A stretch of DNA of 64,000 nucleotides from Rhodospirillales bacterium 24-66-33 (lineage in GTDB: Bacteria; Pseudomonadota; Alphaproteobacteria; Reyranellales; Reyranellaceae). Positions 33,706 to 44,067 of the stretch are shown here, piece by piece (the stretch's first letter is position 1; each line of letters opens with the position of its first letter). Below the pieces are notes generated by a model. That model worked only from the letters and a program-made list of their open reading frames with translations, made no database searches and had not been told where the DNA came from. A program made the translations under genes and the position numbers. Location of the stretch: assembly GCA_002281855.1 (NCBI GenBank), contig NCHQ01000019.1:1-64000 (forward strand). Reading direction: 5' to 3'.

Positions 33706-33782
33706 TCGAACCCACTAAGAACCGGCTAACGGCCCTCTCTGGCTTTGAAGGCCAGCCGCCCCACCGGGAGCGCTTCCCCTCC
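33687..33782 (-). tRNA. selC: tRNA-Sec (anticodon TCA)
   Basis: A 96-base gene with CCA encoded. On the minus strand the 5' GGAGGGGA pairs over 8 bp with 3' TCTCTTCC (two G-U pairs), followed by G and CCA, as in bacterial tRNA-Sec. The anticodon loop reads CTTCAAA, with TCA at 33746-33748. A long variable arm forms GGGCCG / CGGTTC around TTAGC, and the T-loop is GTTCGAC. Eight-base acceptor, long extra arm and UCA identify it beyond doubt. SelA and SelB, which act on it, are encoded just upstream on the same strand. Confidence 0.97.
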
Positions 33783-33857
33783 GGGACGGATGATTCACCA
33801 GAACCTCGTCCCTGTCACCTGTCGTGCTAGGGTGAAATCCCCAAGGAATTCAAGATC

Positions 33858-34208
33858 ATGACCGTCGAGCTCAAATACATCATCGCGAACGTCTCCGACC
33901 TCGCTGCAGCCGTTGCCTTCTGGCGTGACACCTTCGGCCTGAAGCTCAAGTTCGAGACCCCGGAATGGGCCGAATTCGAGACCGGTCCGACCCGGCTGGC
34001 GCTTCAGCCAGCATCGGCGGAGAATCCGGCGGGGACATGGCAGCCGGGGCTGCGCGTCCCCGACCTGGACGTGAAACGGGCCGAACTCACCGCACGCGGC
34101 GTGAATGTCGGCGGCGCGCCGCACGAGGAGCACGGTTTCCTGCTATCGCTCTTCACCGGCCCCGACGGCGCGCCGGTCAGCCTGAGCGGGCCGGTCGCTA
34201 AGCAGTAG
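33858..34208 (+). CDS. VOC-family (glyoxalase/dioxygenase-fold) protein
   Basis: 116 residues. Opening MTVELKYIIANVSDLAAAVA then FWRDTFGLKLKFETPEWAEF is the first beta-alpha-beta-beta unit of the VOC fold. The second unit reads WQPGLRVPDLDVKRAELTAR, then FLLSLFTGPDGAPVSLSGP. The metal-binding His/Glu set is not complete, so catalysis is uncertain. It is the only plus-strand gene within the selenocysteine locus, lying between selC and selB. Its 3' end overlaps the selB 3' end by eleven bases. Confidence 0.8.
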   Translation: MTVELKYIIANVSDLAAAVAFWRDTFGLKLKFETPEWAEFETGPTRLALQPASAENPAGTWQPGLRVPDLDVKRAELTARGVNVGGAPHEEHGFLLSLFTGPDGAPVSLSGPVAKQ

Positions 34209-36096
34209 GCGGCGGACCGTACTGACCCGCCTTTTGCGGGACCGCCCGGCGCAGGTCGCCGCGGCGGATCGTCATGCCGTGCCGGTCGAAGAATTCGAGA
34301 ATCTGGATGGCCAGCTTGCGCCCATTGTCGAGCTTGTCGCGGAACTCGGCTGCACTGAATTCGTGATCGAAGCCGTTCACGATGGCGACCATCTCGGCCA
34401 CGACCGGGCGCAGGAAAAAATGGTCCGGCGCCACCTCGACGACCCTCCCGAGCTTCGAGAGCCGCTGCAGCAGCCGGCGCGTGTCGACCTCCGTGGCGCC
34501 GTAGGCCTGGGCGAAGTCGCGGACCCTCGGCGGCTTGAAGCGATCGCGTGTCATGTCGGCCGCGATCTTGTTCCACAGTGCCTCGTCACGCGAGCCGAGC
34601 TTCAGCGAATGACCGGGCAGGCGCAGGAACGCGCCGTCGACGACCACGGTCTTCGCGCGAATCTCGCGGTCGAGCAGCACCTTGAACACGAATGCGGGCC
34701 AGCGGCGCTTCAGCGTGACCCTCAGCCGCTCGGCCTGGAGACCGGGCGCATCGGCCTTGGTTTCGTGAAAAGCCTTGAGCGTCTCGACGATGTCGGTGCG
34801 CGCCGCCTCGAGCGTCTCCGCCAGAAAGCCGAAGCCTTCCAGCGTCTGCCCGCCCGCCGTCCCGACGAGCGTCTCGACCTCGGCGGGACGGAGATTGCGG
34901 GCCAGACCGAAGCGGCCGACATCGACATAGCCGCTCTCCAGGCACAGTAGCCGCTGCAGGACCTCGCCATCGTCCACGGCAAGAGCCGCCAGCTCCGCCA
35001 GACGCCGCTCAGCGCGCCGGTTGCGCGGCGGCCCGAACGGATCGATCACCGCCGCCCCCGCCATCGTGCGCGTCGCCGAAGGATCGCGGAGGATGACCCG
35101 ATCGCCCGAAAGCGCACCGACCTTTTCGTCCAGCACGATCTGAGCGAGCGCCGTGTCGCCCGGCGCCAGCTTCTCGCCTTCGAGCAGCGCCACGCGTCCC
35201 ATGACATGCGCCGAGCCCAGGTGAACATGAACCGGCGACCAGTGCTTCAGGGGCTGCGCTTCGGAGGCGAGCAGGCTCAGCCGGACATCGATTCGATCCG
35301 TCGGCGCGTGGAGCTCCGGACTCACCACCCAATCGCCCCGCTTGATCGCTTCCTTGGAGAGCCTGGGACCGGCGAGATTGAGCGCACAGCGTTCGCCGGC
35401 GCGTCCCACCGCGGCGGCCCGGTTCTGGGCATGCAGCGAGCGCACCCGCGCCTCGATGCCGGACGGGGTCAGCAGCAGCCGGTCGTCGACCCTGATCTCG
35501 CCGGCATGGACGGTGCCGGTGACGACGACTCCCGCTCCGGACAGGACGAAGCAGCGATCCACTGCAAGGCGTGCGAAGCCCGAAGCGCCCTTGCCGCTCT
35601 CGCCCAAGACCAGGAGCTTTTCCTTCAGCTCGTCGATGCCCTGCCCCGTCACCGCCGAGACGGGCACGATTTCCGCGCCCCGCAGCGATGTCGTGGCGAG
35701 CAGGGTCTCGATCTCGGCCATCCGCTCGAGCTGCTGGTCGTCGTTGGCGAGGTCGGCCTTGGTGAGGGCCACGATGCCGCGATCGAGGCCCAGCAGGTCG
35801 AGGATCTGCAGATGCTCGACCGTCTGCGGTTTGATGCCTTCGGCCGCCGACACGACCAGCAGGGCCGCATCGATGCCGGTGGCGCCGGCCAGCATGTTGT
35901 GCACGAACCGCTCGTGACCGGGTACGTCGACGAAGCCGAGTTGGCGGCCGTCGCCGAGATCGCTGTAGGCATAACCGAGGTCGATGGTGATGCCGCGCGC
36001 CTTCTCCTCCTTGAGGCGATCGGCGTCGACACCGGTCAGCGCCTTCACCAAAGCGGTCTTGCCGTGATCGATATGGCCCGCCGTTCCGACGATCAT
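34198..36096 (-). CDS. selB: Selenocysteine-specific elongation factor SelB
   Basis: 632 residues, close to E. coli SelB (614). The GTPase domain has G1 GTAGHIDHGKT at 4-14, G3 DVPGH at 57-61 and G4 TKAD at 112-115. A beta-barrel domain follows (VVVTGTVHAGEIRVDDRLLL), and residues 400-632 form the four winged-helix repeats that bind the SECIS hairpin, ending IQILEFFDRHGMTIRRGDLR. It delivers Sec-tRNA to UGA in fdhA. ATG 36096 overlaps the Sel1-repeat gene stop (ATGA). GTP-dependent and cytoplasmic. Confidence 0.96.
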   Translation of the reverse strand: MIVGTAGHIDHGKTALVKALTGVDADRLKEEKARGITIDLGYAYSDLGDGRQLGFVDVPGHERFVHNMLAGATGIDAALLVVSAAEGIKPQTVEHLQILDLLGLDRGIVALTKADLANDDQQLERMAEIETLLATTSLRGAEIVPVSAVTGQGIDELKEKLLVLGESGKGASGFARLAVDRCFVLSGAGVVVTGTVHAGEIRVDDRLLLTPSGIEARVRSLHAQNRAAAVGRAGERCALNLAGPRLSKEAIKRGDWVVSPELHAPTDRIDVRLSLLASEAQPLKHWSPVHVHLGSAHVMGRVALLEGEKLAPGDTALAQIVLDEKVGALSGDRVILRDPSATRTMAGAAVIDPFGPPRNRRAERRLAELAALAVDDGEVLQRLLCLESGYVDVGRFGLARNLRPAEVETLVGTAGGQTLEGFGFLAETLEAARTDIVETLKAFHETKADAPGLQAERLRVTLKRRWPAFVFKVLLDREIRAKTVVVDGAFLRLPGHSLKLGSRDEALWNKIAADMTRDRFKPPRVRDFAQAYGATEVDTRRLLQRLSKLGRVVEVAPDHFFLRPVVAEMVAIVNGFDHEFSAAEFRDKLDNGRKLAIQILEFFDRHGMTIRRGDLRRAVPQKAGQYGPPPTA

Positions 36097-36849
36097 GACA
36101 AAGGCTCCTCGGCCCGGCGCTCGGCTTCGGCCCGCTGCGAGGGCTTGGCATGGGCCCGCGCCTCCCTGAAGAAGCCGGCGGCCAGTTCGCCCGCACCGCC
36201 CATCTCGGCCCGCCGCAGCCAGTGAAGCGCCTCGACCAGGTCGCGATCGACGCCCTTGCCGGCGAGATAGGCCGCCCCCAGCATCGCCTGTGCCTCGGCA
36301 TGTCCTCGATGTGCGGCGCGTCCCCACCAGTCGGCGGCCACCGCCGCGTCGCGTTCGACGCCCAGCGCGTTGTGATGGATGTCGCCCAGTCGGGCCATGG
36401 CCGCGGCGCTGCCGTGGCCCGCCGCCTTCTCGGCCCAGAAACGGGCACCGTTGTAGTCCTGCGGGCAGCCGCCGCCTACGAGCTTCATCCACGAAAGCAT
36501 GTCCTGGGCCTCGACATCGCCCTGCCGCGCCGCCGACTCATAAAGCCGCGCGGCCTCGGCATGGTCCTGCGGCACGCCCCATCCTTCATAGTGGCACAAA
36601 GCGAGATTGCGCTGGCCGCCGGCATCGCCCTGCCCGGCGGCGCGTCGAAGCCAGAGGATCGCCGTGGCGTGATCCTGCTCGACCCCGCGCCCCTCGAGGA
36701 ATGCGGCCCCCATGTTGCTCTGCGCCCGTGCATGGCCCTCATGGGCGAGCGGCGCCCACAGGTCGAGCGCCACGCCATAGTTACCGGACTTCCAAGCCGC
36801 CAACGCCTCTGCCATCCGCTGCTCCGGCAGCGGCGTGCGGTCGAGAAGC

Positions 36850-36866
<17 letters not shown>
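36093..36866 (-). CDS. Sel1-like repeat protein between selA and selB
   Basis: 257 residues made of about six Sel1-type TPR repeats of 36 residues, each with the A-x-x-x-G form: AQSNMGAAFLEGRGVEQDHA, then AILWLRRAAGQGDAGGQRNL and ALCHYEGWGVPQDHAEAARL. No signal peptide, so cytoplasmic. It overlaps selA by 17 bases upstream and selB by four downstream, so all three are translated together. Sel1-like repeats act as protein-binding scaffolds. A direct role in Sec incorporation has not been shown to my knowledge. Confidence 0.88.
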
Positions 36867-38238
<1,372 letters not shown>

Positions 38239-38316
38239 GGGTTTGTTCCTACCAGAGAAAGGCCGGACGTCCGGTCCGCCGACAGTCACCATGGCTCAGG
38301 CCCAACGGCCGATCAA

Positions 38317-39285
38317 TCACTTCTCCGGTTGCTCCATCATGCCCAGCACGAACGGATTGGGCACACGCGCGAAGCCCGCCTCGCCCACCAGCACGTCGAG
38401 CCCGAGCGAGGCCAAATCGTCGGCCAGCGGCTCCAGGGTTCGCACCTTCTCCACGTAGAAGACCTTGGAATAGCCCCGGCACACCTCGCAGCATTCCGCG
38501 CGGAGATAGGACGTGCCTGCCAGATTGCGAAACGAGATCTTGTCGGTGCTGCCGCAATGCACGCAGCGCACCCGCGTGTAGCGCCACGACGTGGCGCACA
38601 GCGAACAATGAAGATGCCGGTGGCCGAACTTCGTGCCGCCGGGCGAGACGAGTCCGGAGACCGGCGGCGAACCGCAGGCGGGACAGTCACCCCCCTCCTC
38701 GGAGCCCGAAAGGTCGGCGGGATCGAGCAGGGCCGCCATGCGGGTCCAGACGACCTGCAGGGCCGCCGCCACGAACACCGTCTGCGCCGCCTCGTCGGCC
38801 GCCACGTCGCCGCCGAGGAACCGATCGGCGAGCGCCTCGAGCGAAGCCGGGTTCGCCTTTAGGATCGCCTCGCGGGCCGCGCGGGCCACTTCCGGCAGCA
38901 CCGTGTCGTCGATGGTCGCCAGGATGCGCGACAGTGCCACCCGCCAGCTCTCATCGCGTGGCCGGATGAAGGGATCGAGCGGTGCGCGTTGCACGAGCCG
39001 GGCCTTGCCGATCTCGGCCGCACCCGGCAGCGAGCCCGGCGGCAGGCCCGACAAGGCCTGGTGCTGCGCGGTCACCAGCGCCGCGATCAGGTGGAGGAAC
39101 CCTTCGAGATCATGGCCAGGCGCCAGCGCCTCGAGACGGGCCGCGCGGCGTTGAAAGACCGTCGACAGGTCGGGTAACCGAATGCGTTCGCCCTCGGCAG
39201 TGTCGCCGAGGATCGACTCGCCGTAGGCAGTCGCAGGGTTTTCGGGGCCGGACGTCAGGGCTTGCCGACTTCCTGGCGGAACCAT
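38317..39285 (-). CDS. fdhE: Formate dehydrogenase accessory protein FdhE
   Basis: 322 residues from ATG 39285, overlapping the fdhC 3' end by about 30 bases. The C-terminal half is a rubredoxin-like set of CxxC pairs: GDCPACGSPPVSG, LHCSLCATSWRY, VRCVHCGSTDK and CCEVCRGYSKVF, which bind iron or zinc. The final LASLGLDVLVGEAGFARVPN matches the family. FdhE is needed for assembly or Tat-linked quality control of respiratory formate dehydrogenase. The start is uncertain: the region before residue 30 has no better initiation codon. Confidence 0.92.
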   Translation of the reverse strand: MVPPGSRQALTSGPENPATAYGESILGDTAEGERIRLPDLSTVFQRRAARLEALAPGHDLEGFLHLIAALVTAQHQALSGLPPGSLPGAAEIGKARLVQRAPLDPFIRPRDESWRVALSRILATIDDTVLPEVARAAREAILKANPASLEALADRFLGGDVAADEAAQTVFVAAALQVVWTRMAALLDPADLSGSEEGGDCPACGSPPVSGLVSPGGTKFGHRHLHCSLCATSWRYTRVRCVHCGSTDKISFRNLAGTSYLRAECCEVCRGYSKVFYVEKVRTLEPLADDLASLGLDVLVGEAGFARVPNPFVLGMMEQPEK

Positions 39286-39884
39286 TTGCGATGATGCTTC
39301 CACGCCCAGCCGCCGCTGACAGAACCACGCGTCATGGCACTCATCGTACCCTTGACCCAGATGGCGGCATAGACGTGCACGATCCAGATCAGGATGGCGC
39401 CGATCGCGCACAGCGCGTGGATGACCGCCGAAAGACGCTTCTGGTCGATCGTGGTGTAGGCCGCGAAATAGGTGTCCCACAGGACGAAACCGCTGCCGAG
39501 CAGCAGCAGGATCAGGATCGACTGGCCCCAGAAGACCAGCTTCTGGCCGGCATTGTACTTGCCGAGTTCAGGCAGCCCCTCCTCCTTGTTGTTGATCACC
39601 GATCCCAGGTTCTTCATCCAGACCGTATCGTCGCGGTTCCAGAAGTTGAGCGTGAAGAAACGGAGGAACAGGCCGAGGAAACTGATCGCCAGGACGACGC
39701 CGATCCAGGGATGAATGGCACGCGTTATCTGACCGCCGCCGAACAGGTAGGTGAGGAAGTAGAGCGAAGGATGGAAAAGCGCCATCCCGCTGAGCGCCAG
39801 CAGGATCAGCGAGACCGCGGTGACCCAATGGTTGATGCGGGCCGCCGTGGTGTAACGGCTCACCGGCTTGATGTGCTGGCTCAT
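39255..39884 (-). CDS. fdhC: Formate dehydrogenase gamma subunit (cytochrome b556)
   Basis: 209 residues with four membrane helices. Heme-ligand histidines lie in TTAARINHWVTAVSLILLAL (helix 1) and HPWIGVVLAISFLGLFLRFF, then SAVIHALCAIGAILIWIVHV with VHVYAAIW (helix 4). This is the FdoI/FdnI-type cytochrome b that passes electrons from the beta subunit to quinone. ATG 39884 overlaps the fdhB stop. The symbol follows the fdhABC naming; fdoI is equivalent. Confidence 0.93.
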   Translation of the reverse strand: MSQHIKPVSRYTTAARINHWVTAVSLILLALSGMALFHPSLYFLTYLFGGGQITRAIHPWIGVVLAISFLGLFLRFFTLNFWNRDDTVWMKNLGSVINNKEEGLPELGKYNAGQKLVFWGQSILILLLLGSGFVLWDTYFAAYTTIDQKRLSAVIHALCAIGAILIWIVHVYAAIWVKGTMSAMTRGSVSGGWAWKHHRKWFRQEVGKP

Positions 39885-40786
39885 GCCCGGTCGCTCCCTG
39901 CCACTTCCGCCGCCTTCTCTTCGTCGTGTTCGGTGACCCTGTTGGGTCCCTTGGTGACGTAGTGCATGAAGCCGAAGGCCCCGGCGAACGCGATCGCGGC
40001 CAGCGAGAGCGGCTTCATCACGCCCTTCCAGATGCCGACGAGCGGGCTGATGTGGGGATTGTCGGGCAGGCCGGCATAGAGCGACGGCTTGTCGGCATGC
40101 TGCAGCACGTACATGACGTGCGTGCCGTTCACGCCCGGCGGATTGTAGAGCCCGGCATTCTGGTAGCCGCGCGACTTGAGGTCGGTGATGCGCTTGCCGG
40201 CATGGGCGATCATGTCGTCCTTGGTGCCGAAGTAGATCGCCTGGGTCGGACACGCCTTTGCGCAGGCCGGCGCCTGGCCGACCACCACCCGGTCCGAACA
40301 GAGCGTGCACTTGTAGGCCTTGCTGGTGACCTGGGAGATGCGCGGGATGTTGAACGGGCAGCCCTTCACGCAATAGCCGCAGCCGATGCAGTTGTCGGAG
40401 ATGAAGTCGACGATGCCGTTGGTGTACTGCACGATGGCGCCCGGCGCCGGGCAGGCTTTCAGGCAGCCCGGATCGTCGCAATGCATGCAGCCGTCCTTGC
40501 GGATCAGCCATTCGAGATCGTCGCCGTGCTCGTACTCCGTGTAGCGCATCACGGTCCACGAGGCCGTCGTGAGATCGGTCGGGTTATTGTAAGTGCCGTC
40601 GGTGTAACCGATCGGCTGGTCGAGCTGGTTCCATTCCAGACAGGCGGTCTGGCAGGCCTTGCAGCCGATGCACTTGCTGACGTCGATCAGCTTGGCCACC
40701 GGGACGGCGGCTTTCGCCCCGGCAGGCGGCGGCGGCACGCTGGAGGCGGACCGACGGCGGAGATCGAGGGCTTGCATCACGGACAT
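39881..40786 (-). CDS. fdhB: Formate dehydrogenase beta subunit (4x[4Fe-4S])
   Basis: 301 residues. Four ferredoxin-type cysteine sets are visible: CIGCKACQTAC at 39-49, then CMHCDDPGCLKACP, CIGCGYCVKGCP and CTLCSDRVVVGQAPACAKAC. A C-terminal membrane helix (LSLAAIAFAGAFGFMHYV) anchors it on the periplasmic face, as in FdnH/FdoH. It carries electrons from the catalytic alpha subunit to cytochrome b. It follows fdhA by 14 bases and overlaps fdhC. Confidence 0.95.
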   Translation of the reverse strand: MSVMQALDLRRRSASSVPPPPAGAKAAVPVAKLIDVSKCIGCKACQTACLEWNQLDQPIGYTDGTYNNPTDLTTASWTVMRYTEYEHGDDLEWLIRKDGCMHCDDPGCLKACPAPGAIVQYTNGIVDFISDNCIGCGYCVKGCPFNIPRISQVTSKAYKCTLCSDRVVVGQAPACAKACPTQAIYFGTKDDMIAHAGKRITDLKSRGYQNAGLYNPPGVNGTHVMYVLQHADKPSLYAGLPDNPHISPLVGIWKGVMKPLSLAAIAFAGAFGFMHYVTKGPNRVTEHDEEKAAEVAGSDRA

Positions 40787-40800
40787 CTCACCCTCCCCGA

Positions 40801-43800
40801 TCAGGCCACGGCCGGCTGCGAAGCCGGCGGGGTGGTCTTCTTTACGTCGACCAGGAACGCCTTGTATTCTGGCGTATTGGTGCTGGCGTCACCCACGGGC
40901 GGCGTCAGCGTGTTCAGCGGGTAGGATTTCCGCGCAAGGCCCACGAAGCCGAAATGGATCGGCAGGCCGATCACGTCGCAGGGCTTGCCGTCGACCATAA
41001 TCGGCCGGAAGCGCTTGGACACCGAGGCCTTGGCCTTGATCATGCCGCGCTGGCTCGACACCTCGACCCAGTCGCCGTTCTTGATGCCCTTGGCCTTGGC
41101 CAGACGCTCGCCCATCTCGACGAACATTTCCGGCTGGACCACGGCATTGTCGTGCACGTTCTTGGTCCAGTAGTGGAAATGCTCGGCGAGGCGGTACGAG
41201 GTCGCCACGATCGGGAACTTGTCGGGGGTGCCGAACGACTTCGCATCGGCCGCGAACACCCGTGCCACCGGATTGGTGGTGACTTTGGGATGCAGCGGAT
41301 TGGCGATGTAGGCGTCCATCGGCTCATAATGTTCGGGGAACGGCCCGTCCGGCATGGCGGTGCGGCTGAACAGCCTCGCCGTGCCTTCCTGGTTCATGAT
41401 GAACGGGCCGACAGACTTGTCGGGCGCGACGGTGGGGGCGTAGTCCGGCACGTCGCCGCCCACCCACCGCGAGCCGTTCCAAGTGATGTACTTCTTGCGC
41501 TCGCTCCACGCCTTGCCGGCCGGGTCGGCCGACGCGCGGTTGTAGAGGATGCGGCGATTGGCCGGCCAGGAGAAGCCCCAGTTCGGATGGATGCCGAGAC
41601 CGGTCGGATCGCTGGCGTCGCGACGCATCGCCATGTTCCCGGCCTCGGTATAGACGCCGGTGTAGATCCAGCATCCGCCTGACGTCTTGCCGTCGTCGCG
41701 CATGACCGCGAAGCCCGGCAACAGCTGGCCGGCCTTCAGCATCAACTTGGTGGGATCCGCCGGGTCCGGAAGGTCCTCCAGCGCATAACCGTTGAGCTCC
41801 TTCAGGAGCTCGACCGGCTCGGGATGGGCGGGCTTGGCATAGGCCCAGCTCGTATTGACGATGGGATCGGGGAAAGCGCCCCCGTCCTTCTTGTAGAGAG
41901 CCCGCAGGCGGCCGTGCAGATCGGCGATGATCTCGATGTCGCTGCGCGATTCGCCCGGCCCATCGACCGCCTTCCAGTGCCACTGGATGACGCGGCTGGA
42001 ATTGGTGTAACTGCCTTCGTCTTCGGCGTAGGCCGTGGCCGGCAGCTGGAAGACCTCGGTCTGGATCGCCTTCGGATCGGCGTCGTTGAACTCGCCGTGG
42101 TTCTCCCAGAAGCGCGCGGTTTCCGTCTGCAGCGGATCGACGACCACCAGCCACTTCAGCTTGCTCAAGCCCCGGTGGATCTTGGTCTTGTTCGGACCGG
42201 CCATCATGACGTTGAGACCCTGGCAGAACAGGCCGTTCATCTGCCCGCCTGCCATCATGTCGATGATCTTCAGCACGTCGTAGGCCGTGTCGAACTTCGG
42301 CAGATAGTCGTAGGCCCAATCGTTGTCCTTGGTGGCGGCGTTTCCGAACAGGCTCTTCTGCTGGCTGACGAAGAACTTTCCGTAGTTCTGCCAGAAGCTG
42401 GTCTGCCCCGGCCGGATAGGCTTGAACGCCCGCGCCTTCATGTAGTCGGCGAAGGTAGTTTCCTTTTCCGTCGGCAGCACCAGATAGCCGGGCGTCGACG
42501 TCGACAGCAGCGCGAGGTCGGTGATGCCCTGGACGTTGGAATGGCCGCGCAAGGCGTTCACGCCCCCGCCGGGGATGCCCATGTTGCCCAACAGGAGCTG
42601 GATCATCGCCATGCTGCGGATGTTCTGGGCACCGGTCGTGTGCTGGGTCCAGCCGAGCGCATAGAGCGAGGTCATCGAGCGCTCGCCGTTCGCGGTCGTC
42701 GCGATCAACTCGCAGACCTTCAGGAACTTTTCCCTGGGCGTGCCGCAGATGCGTTCGACCATCTCCGGCGTGTAGCGCTCAACATGGGCCTTCAGCAGGT
42801 TGATGGCGCAACGCGGATTCTGCAGGGTCTCGTCGACCTTCGCCATGCCCTGCTCGTCGAACTCGTAGTCCCAGGTCGAGCGATCGACGTAGCTCTTCCG
42901 CGCCGCGTCATAGCCCGCGAAGAGTCCATCCTCGAACTTGAAGCCTTCCTTCACGATGTAAGAGGCGTTGGTGTAGGCCTTGACGTATTCCTGGTGGATC
43001 TTGCCGTTACCCATCAGGTACCGCATGACGCCGGACAGGAAGGCGATGTCGGTACCCGGCCGTATCGGCGCATAGAGATCGGAGACCGCCGCCGACCGCG
43101 TGAAGCGCGGATCGACCACGACCAGCTTGGCCCCGTTGTTGGCCTTGGCTTCGGTCACCCATTTGAAGCCGCAGGGATGGGCTTCCGCGGCATTGCCCCC
43201 CATGATCAGCACGACATCGGCATTCTTGATGTCGTTCCACGAGTTCGTCATCGCACCGCGGCCGAAGGTCGGGGCCAGACTGGCCACCGTCGGACCGTGT
43301 CAAATTCGTGCTTGGTTCTCCAGGGCGAGGATGCCCATAGAACGCATCGCCTTGTAGGTCAGATAGCCCGCCTCATTGCTGCACGACGAACCGGCGAGGA
43401 AGCCGGTGCTGGTCCATCGGTTGACCGTGACGCCGTCGCGGTTCCGGGCGATGAAGTTCTTGTCGCGATCCTCCTTGGCGAGCCTGGCGATACGCTCCAT
43501 CGCGAAATCCCAGGTCACGCGCTCGAACTTGTCGGAGCCCGGCTTGCGATGCATCGGGTACTGGAGACGGTTCGGGCTATTGGCGAAGCCAAGCGATGCG
43601 GCACCGCGCGCGCAGAGCGTGCCGCGATTGATCGGATTGTCCGAGTCGCCCTCGATATGGACGACCTTGGCCTTGCCGTCCTTGGTGCCGTCGGCCGACG
43701 AATAGATGAGGACGCCGCAGGCGACCGCGCAATAGGGGCAGGTGTTGCGCGTCTCGGTTGCCTTCTCGAGCCGGAAGGGCCGCACACCGGCGGCGAGCCC

Positions 43801-43893
43801 TTCGCCCGCCCCCAGAAAGCCCAACGCACCGACGGAAGAGGCGGCGAGGCCGGCGGCGCTCACCTTCATGAATTGCCGACGAGTAACGGCCAT
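40801..43893 (-). CDS. fdhA: Formate dehydrogenase alpha subunit, selenocysteine- and bis-MGD-containing
   Basis: 1030 residues when the in-frame TGA at 43300-43302 (codon 198) is read as selenocysteine. A Tat signal (VTRRQFMKVSAAG) directs it to the periplasm folded with cofactor. Cys52, 55, 59 and 94 (CPYCAVACG ... GTLCARG) bind a [4Fe-4S] cluster. Around the Sec the protein reads ALENQARI-U-HGPTVASLAPTFGRGAM, nearly the same as E. coli FdnG. The C-terminal domain (VEVSSQRGMIKAKA and following) binds the second MGD. Ribosome site GGAG precedes ATG 43893. An annotation tool would probably split this gene at the TGA. Confidence 0.97.
43270..43302 (-). promoter_or_regulatory. SECIS element of fdhA
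   Basis: Directly after the UGA the mRNA folds as CGG-U-GGCC-AGUCU-GGCC-CCG (43289 down to 43270). Counting the U of UGA as 1, the bulged base is U17 and the loop holds G23 and U24, exactly the positions that SelB contacts in the E. coli fdhF hairpin. The hairpin thus has all known bacterial requirements. The SelB gene in the window is the expected reader. Confidence 0.93.
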
Positions 43894-43992
43894 GTTTCAC
43901 TCCATCCCTAGCGACGCGCAGGAGGCAGTTGACCGCCTCTCTTGTCTCGCTGCGTCTCGGACAGTGAAACTCGGCACAGACCGTGAATCAAC

Positions 43993-44011
43993 AGTTATTT
44001 CGAGAATAACT
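43993..44011. promoter_or_regulatory. Dyad in the fdhA promoter region
   Basis: AGTTATT (43993-43999) and AATAACT (44005-44011) are perfect 7-bp arms around TCGAG, about 100 bases upstream of the fdhA start. The 175-base gap between fdhA and the SGNH gene is AT-richer here and is the only place for the fdh operon promoter. Size and symmetry fit a dimeric regulator; the identity is unknown. It is not an FNR anaerobox. Confidence 0.45.
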
Positions 44012-44067
44012 ACAAGTTGAGAGCCTACCCTCGCGTGCAGTCCCGGGGATCCCCGCAGCCCCCTCCC

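Noticed and set aside
43300..43302. Apparent nonsense mutation splitting the formate dehydrogenase gene
   Set aside because: The TGA sits exactly at the Sec site of FdnG-type enzymes and is followed by a SECIS hairpin; selA, selB and selC are all nearby.
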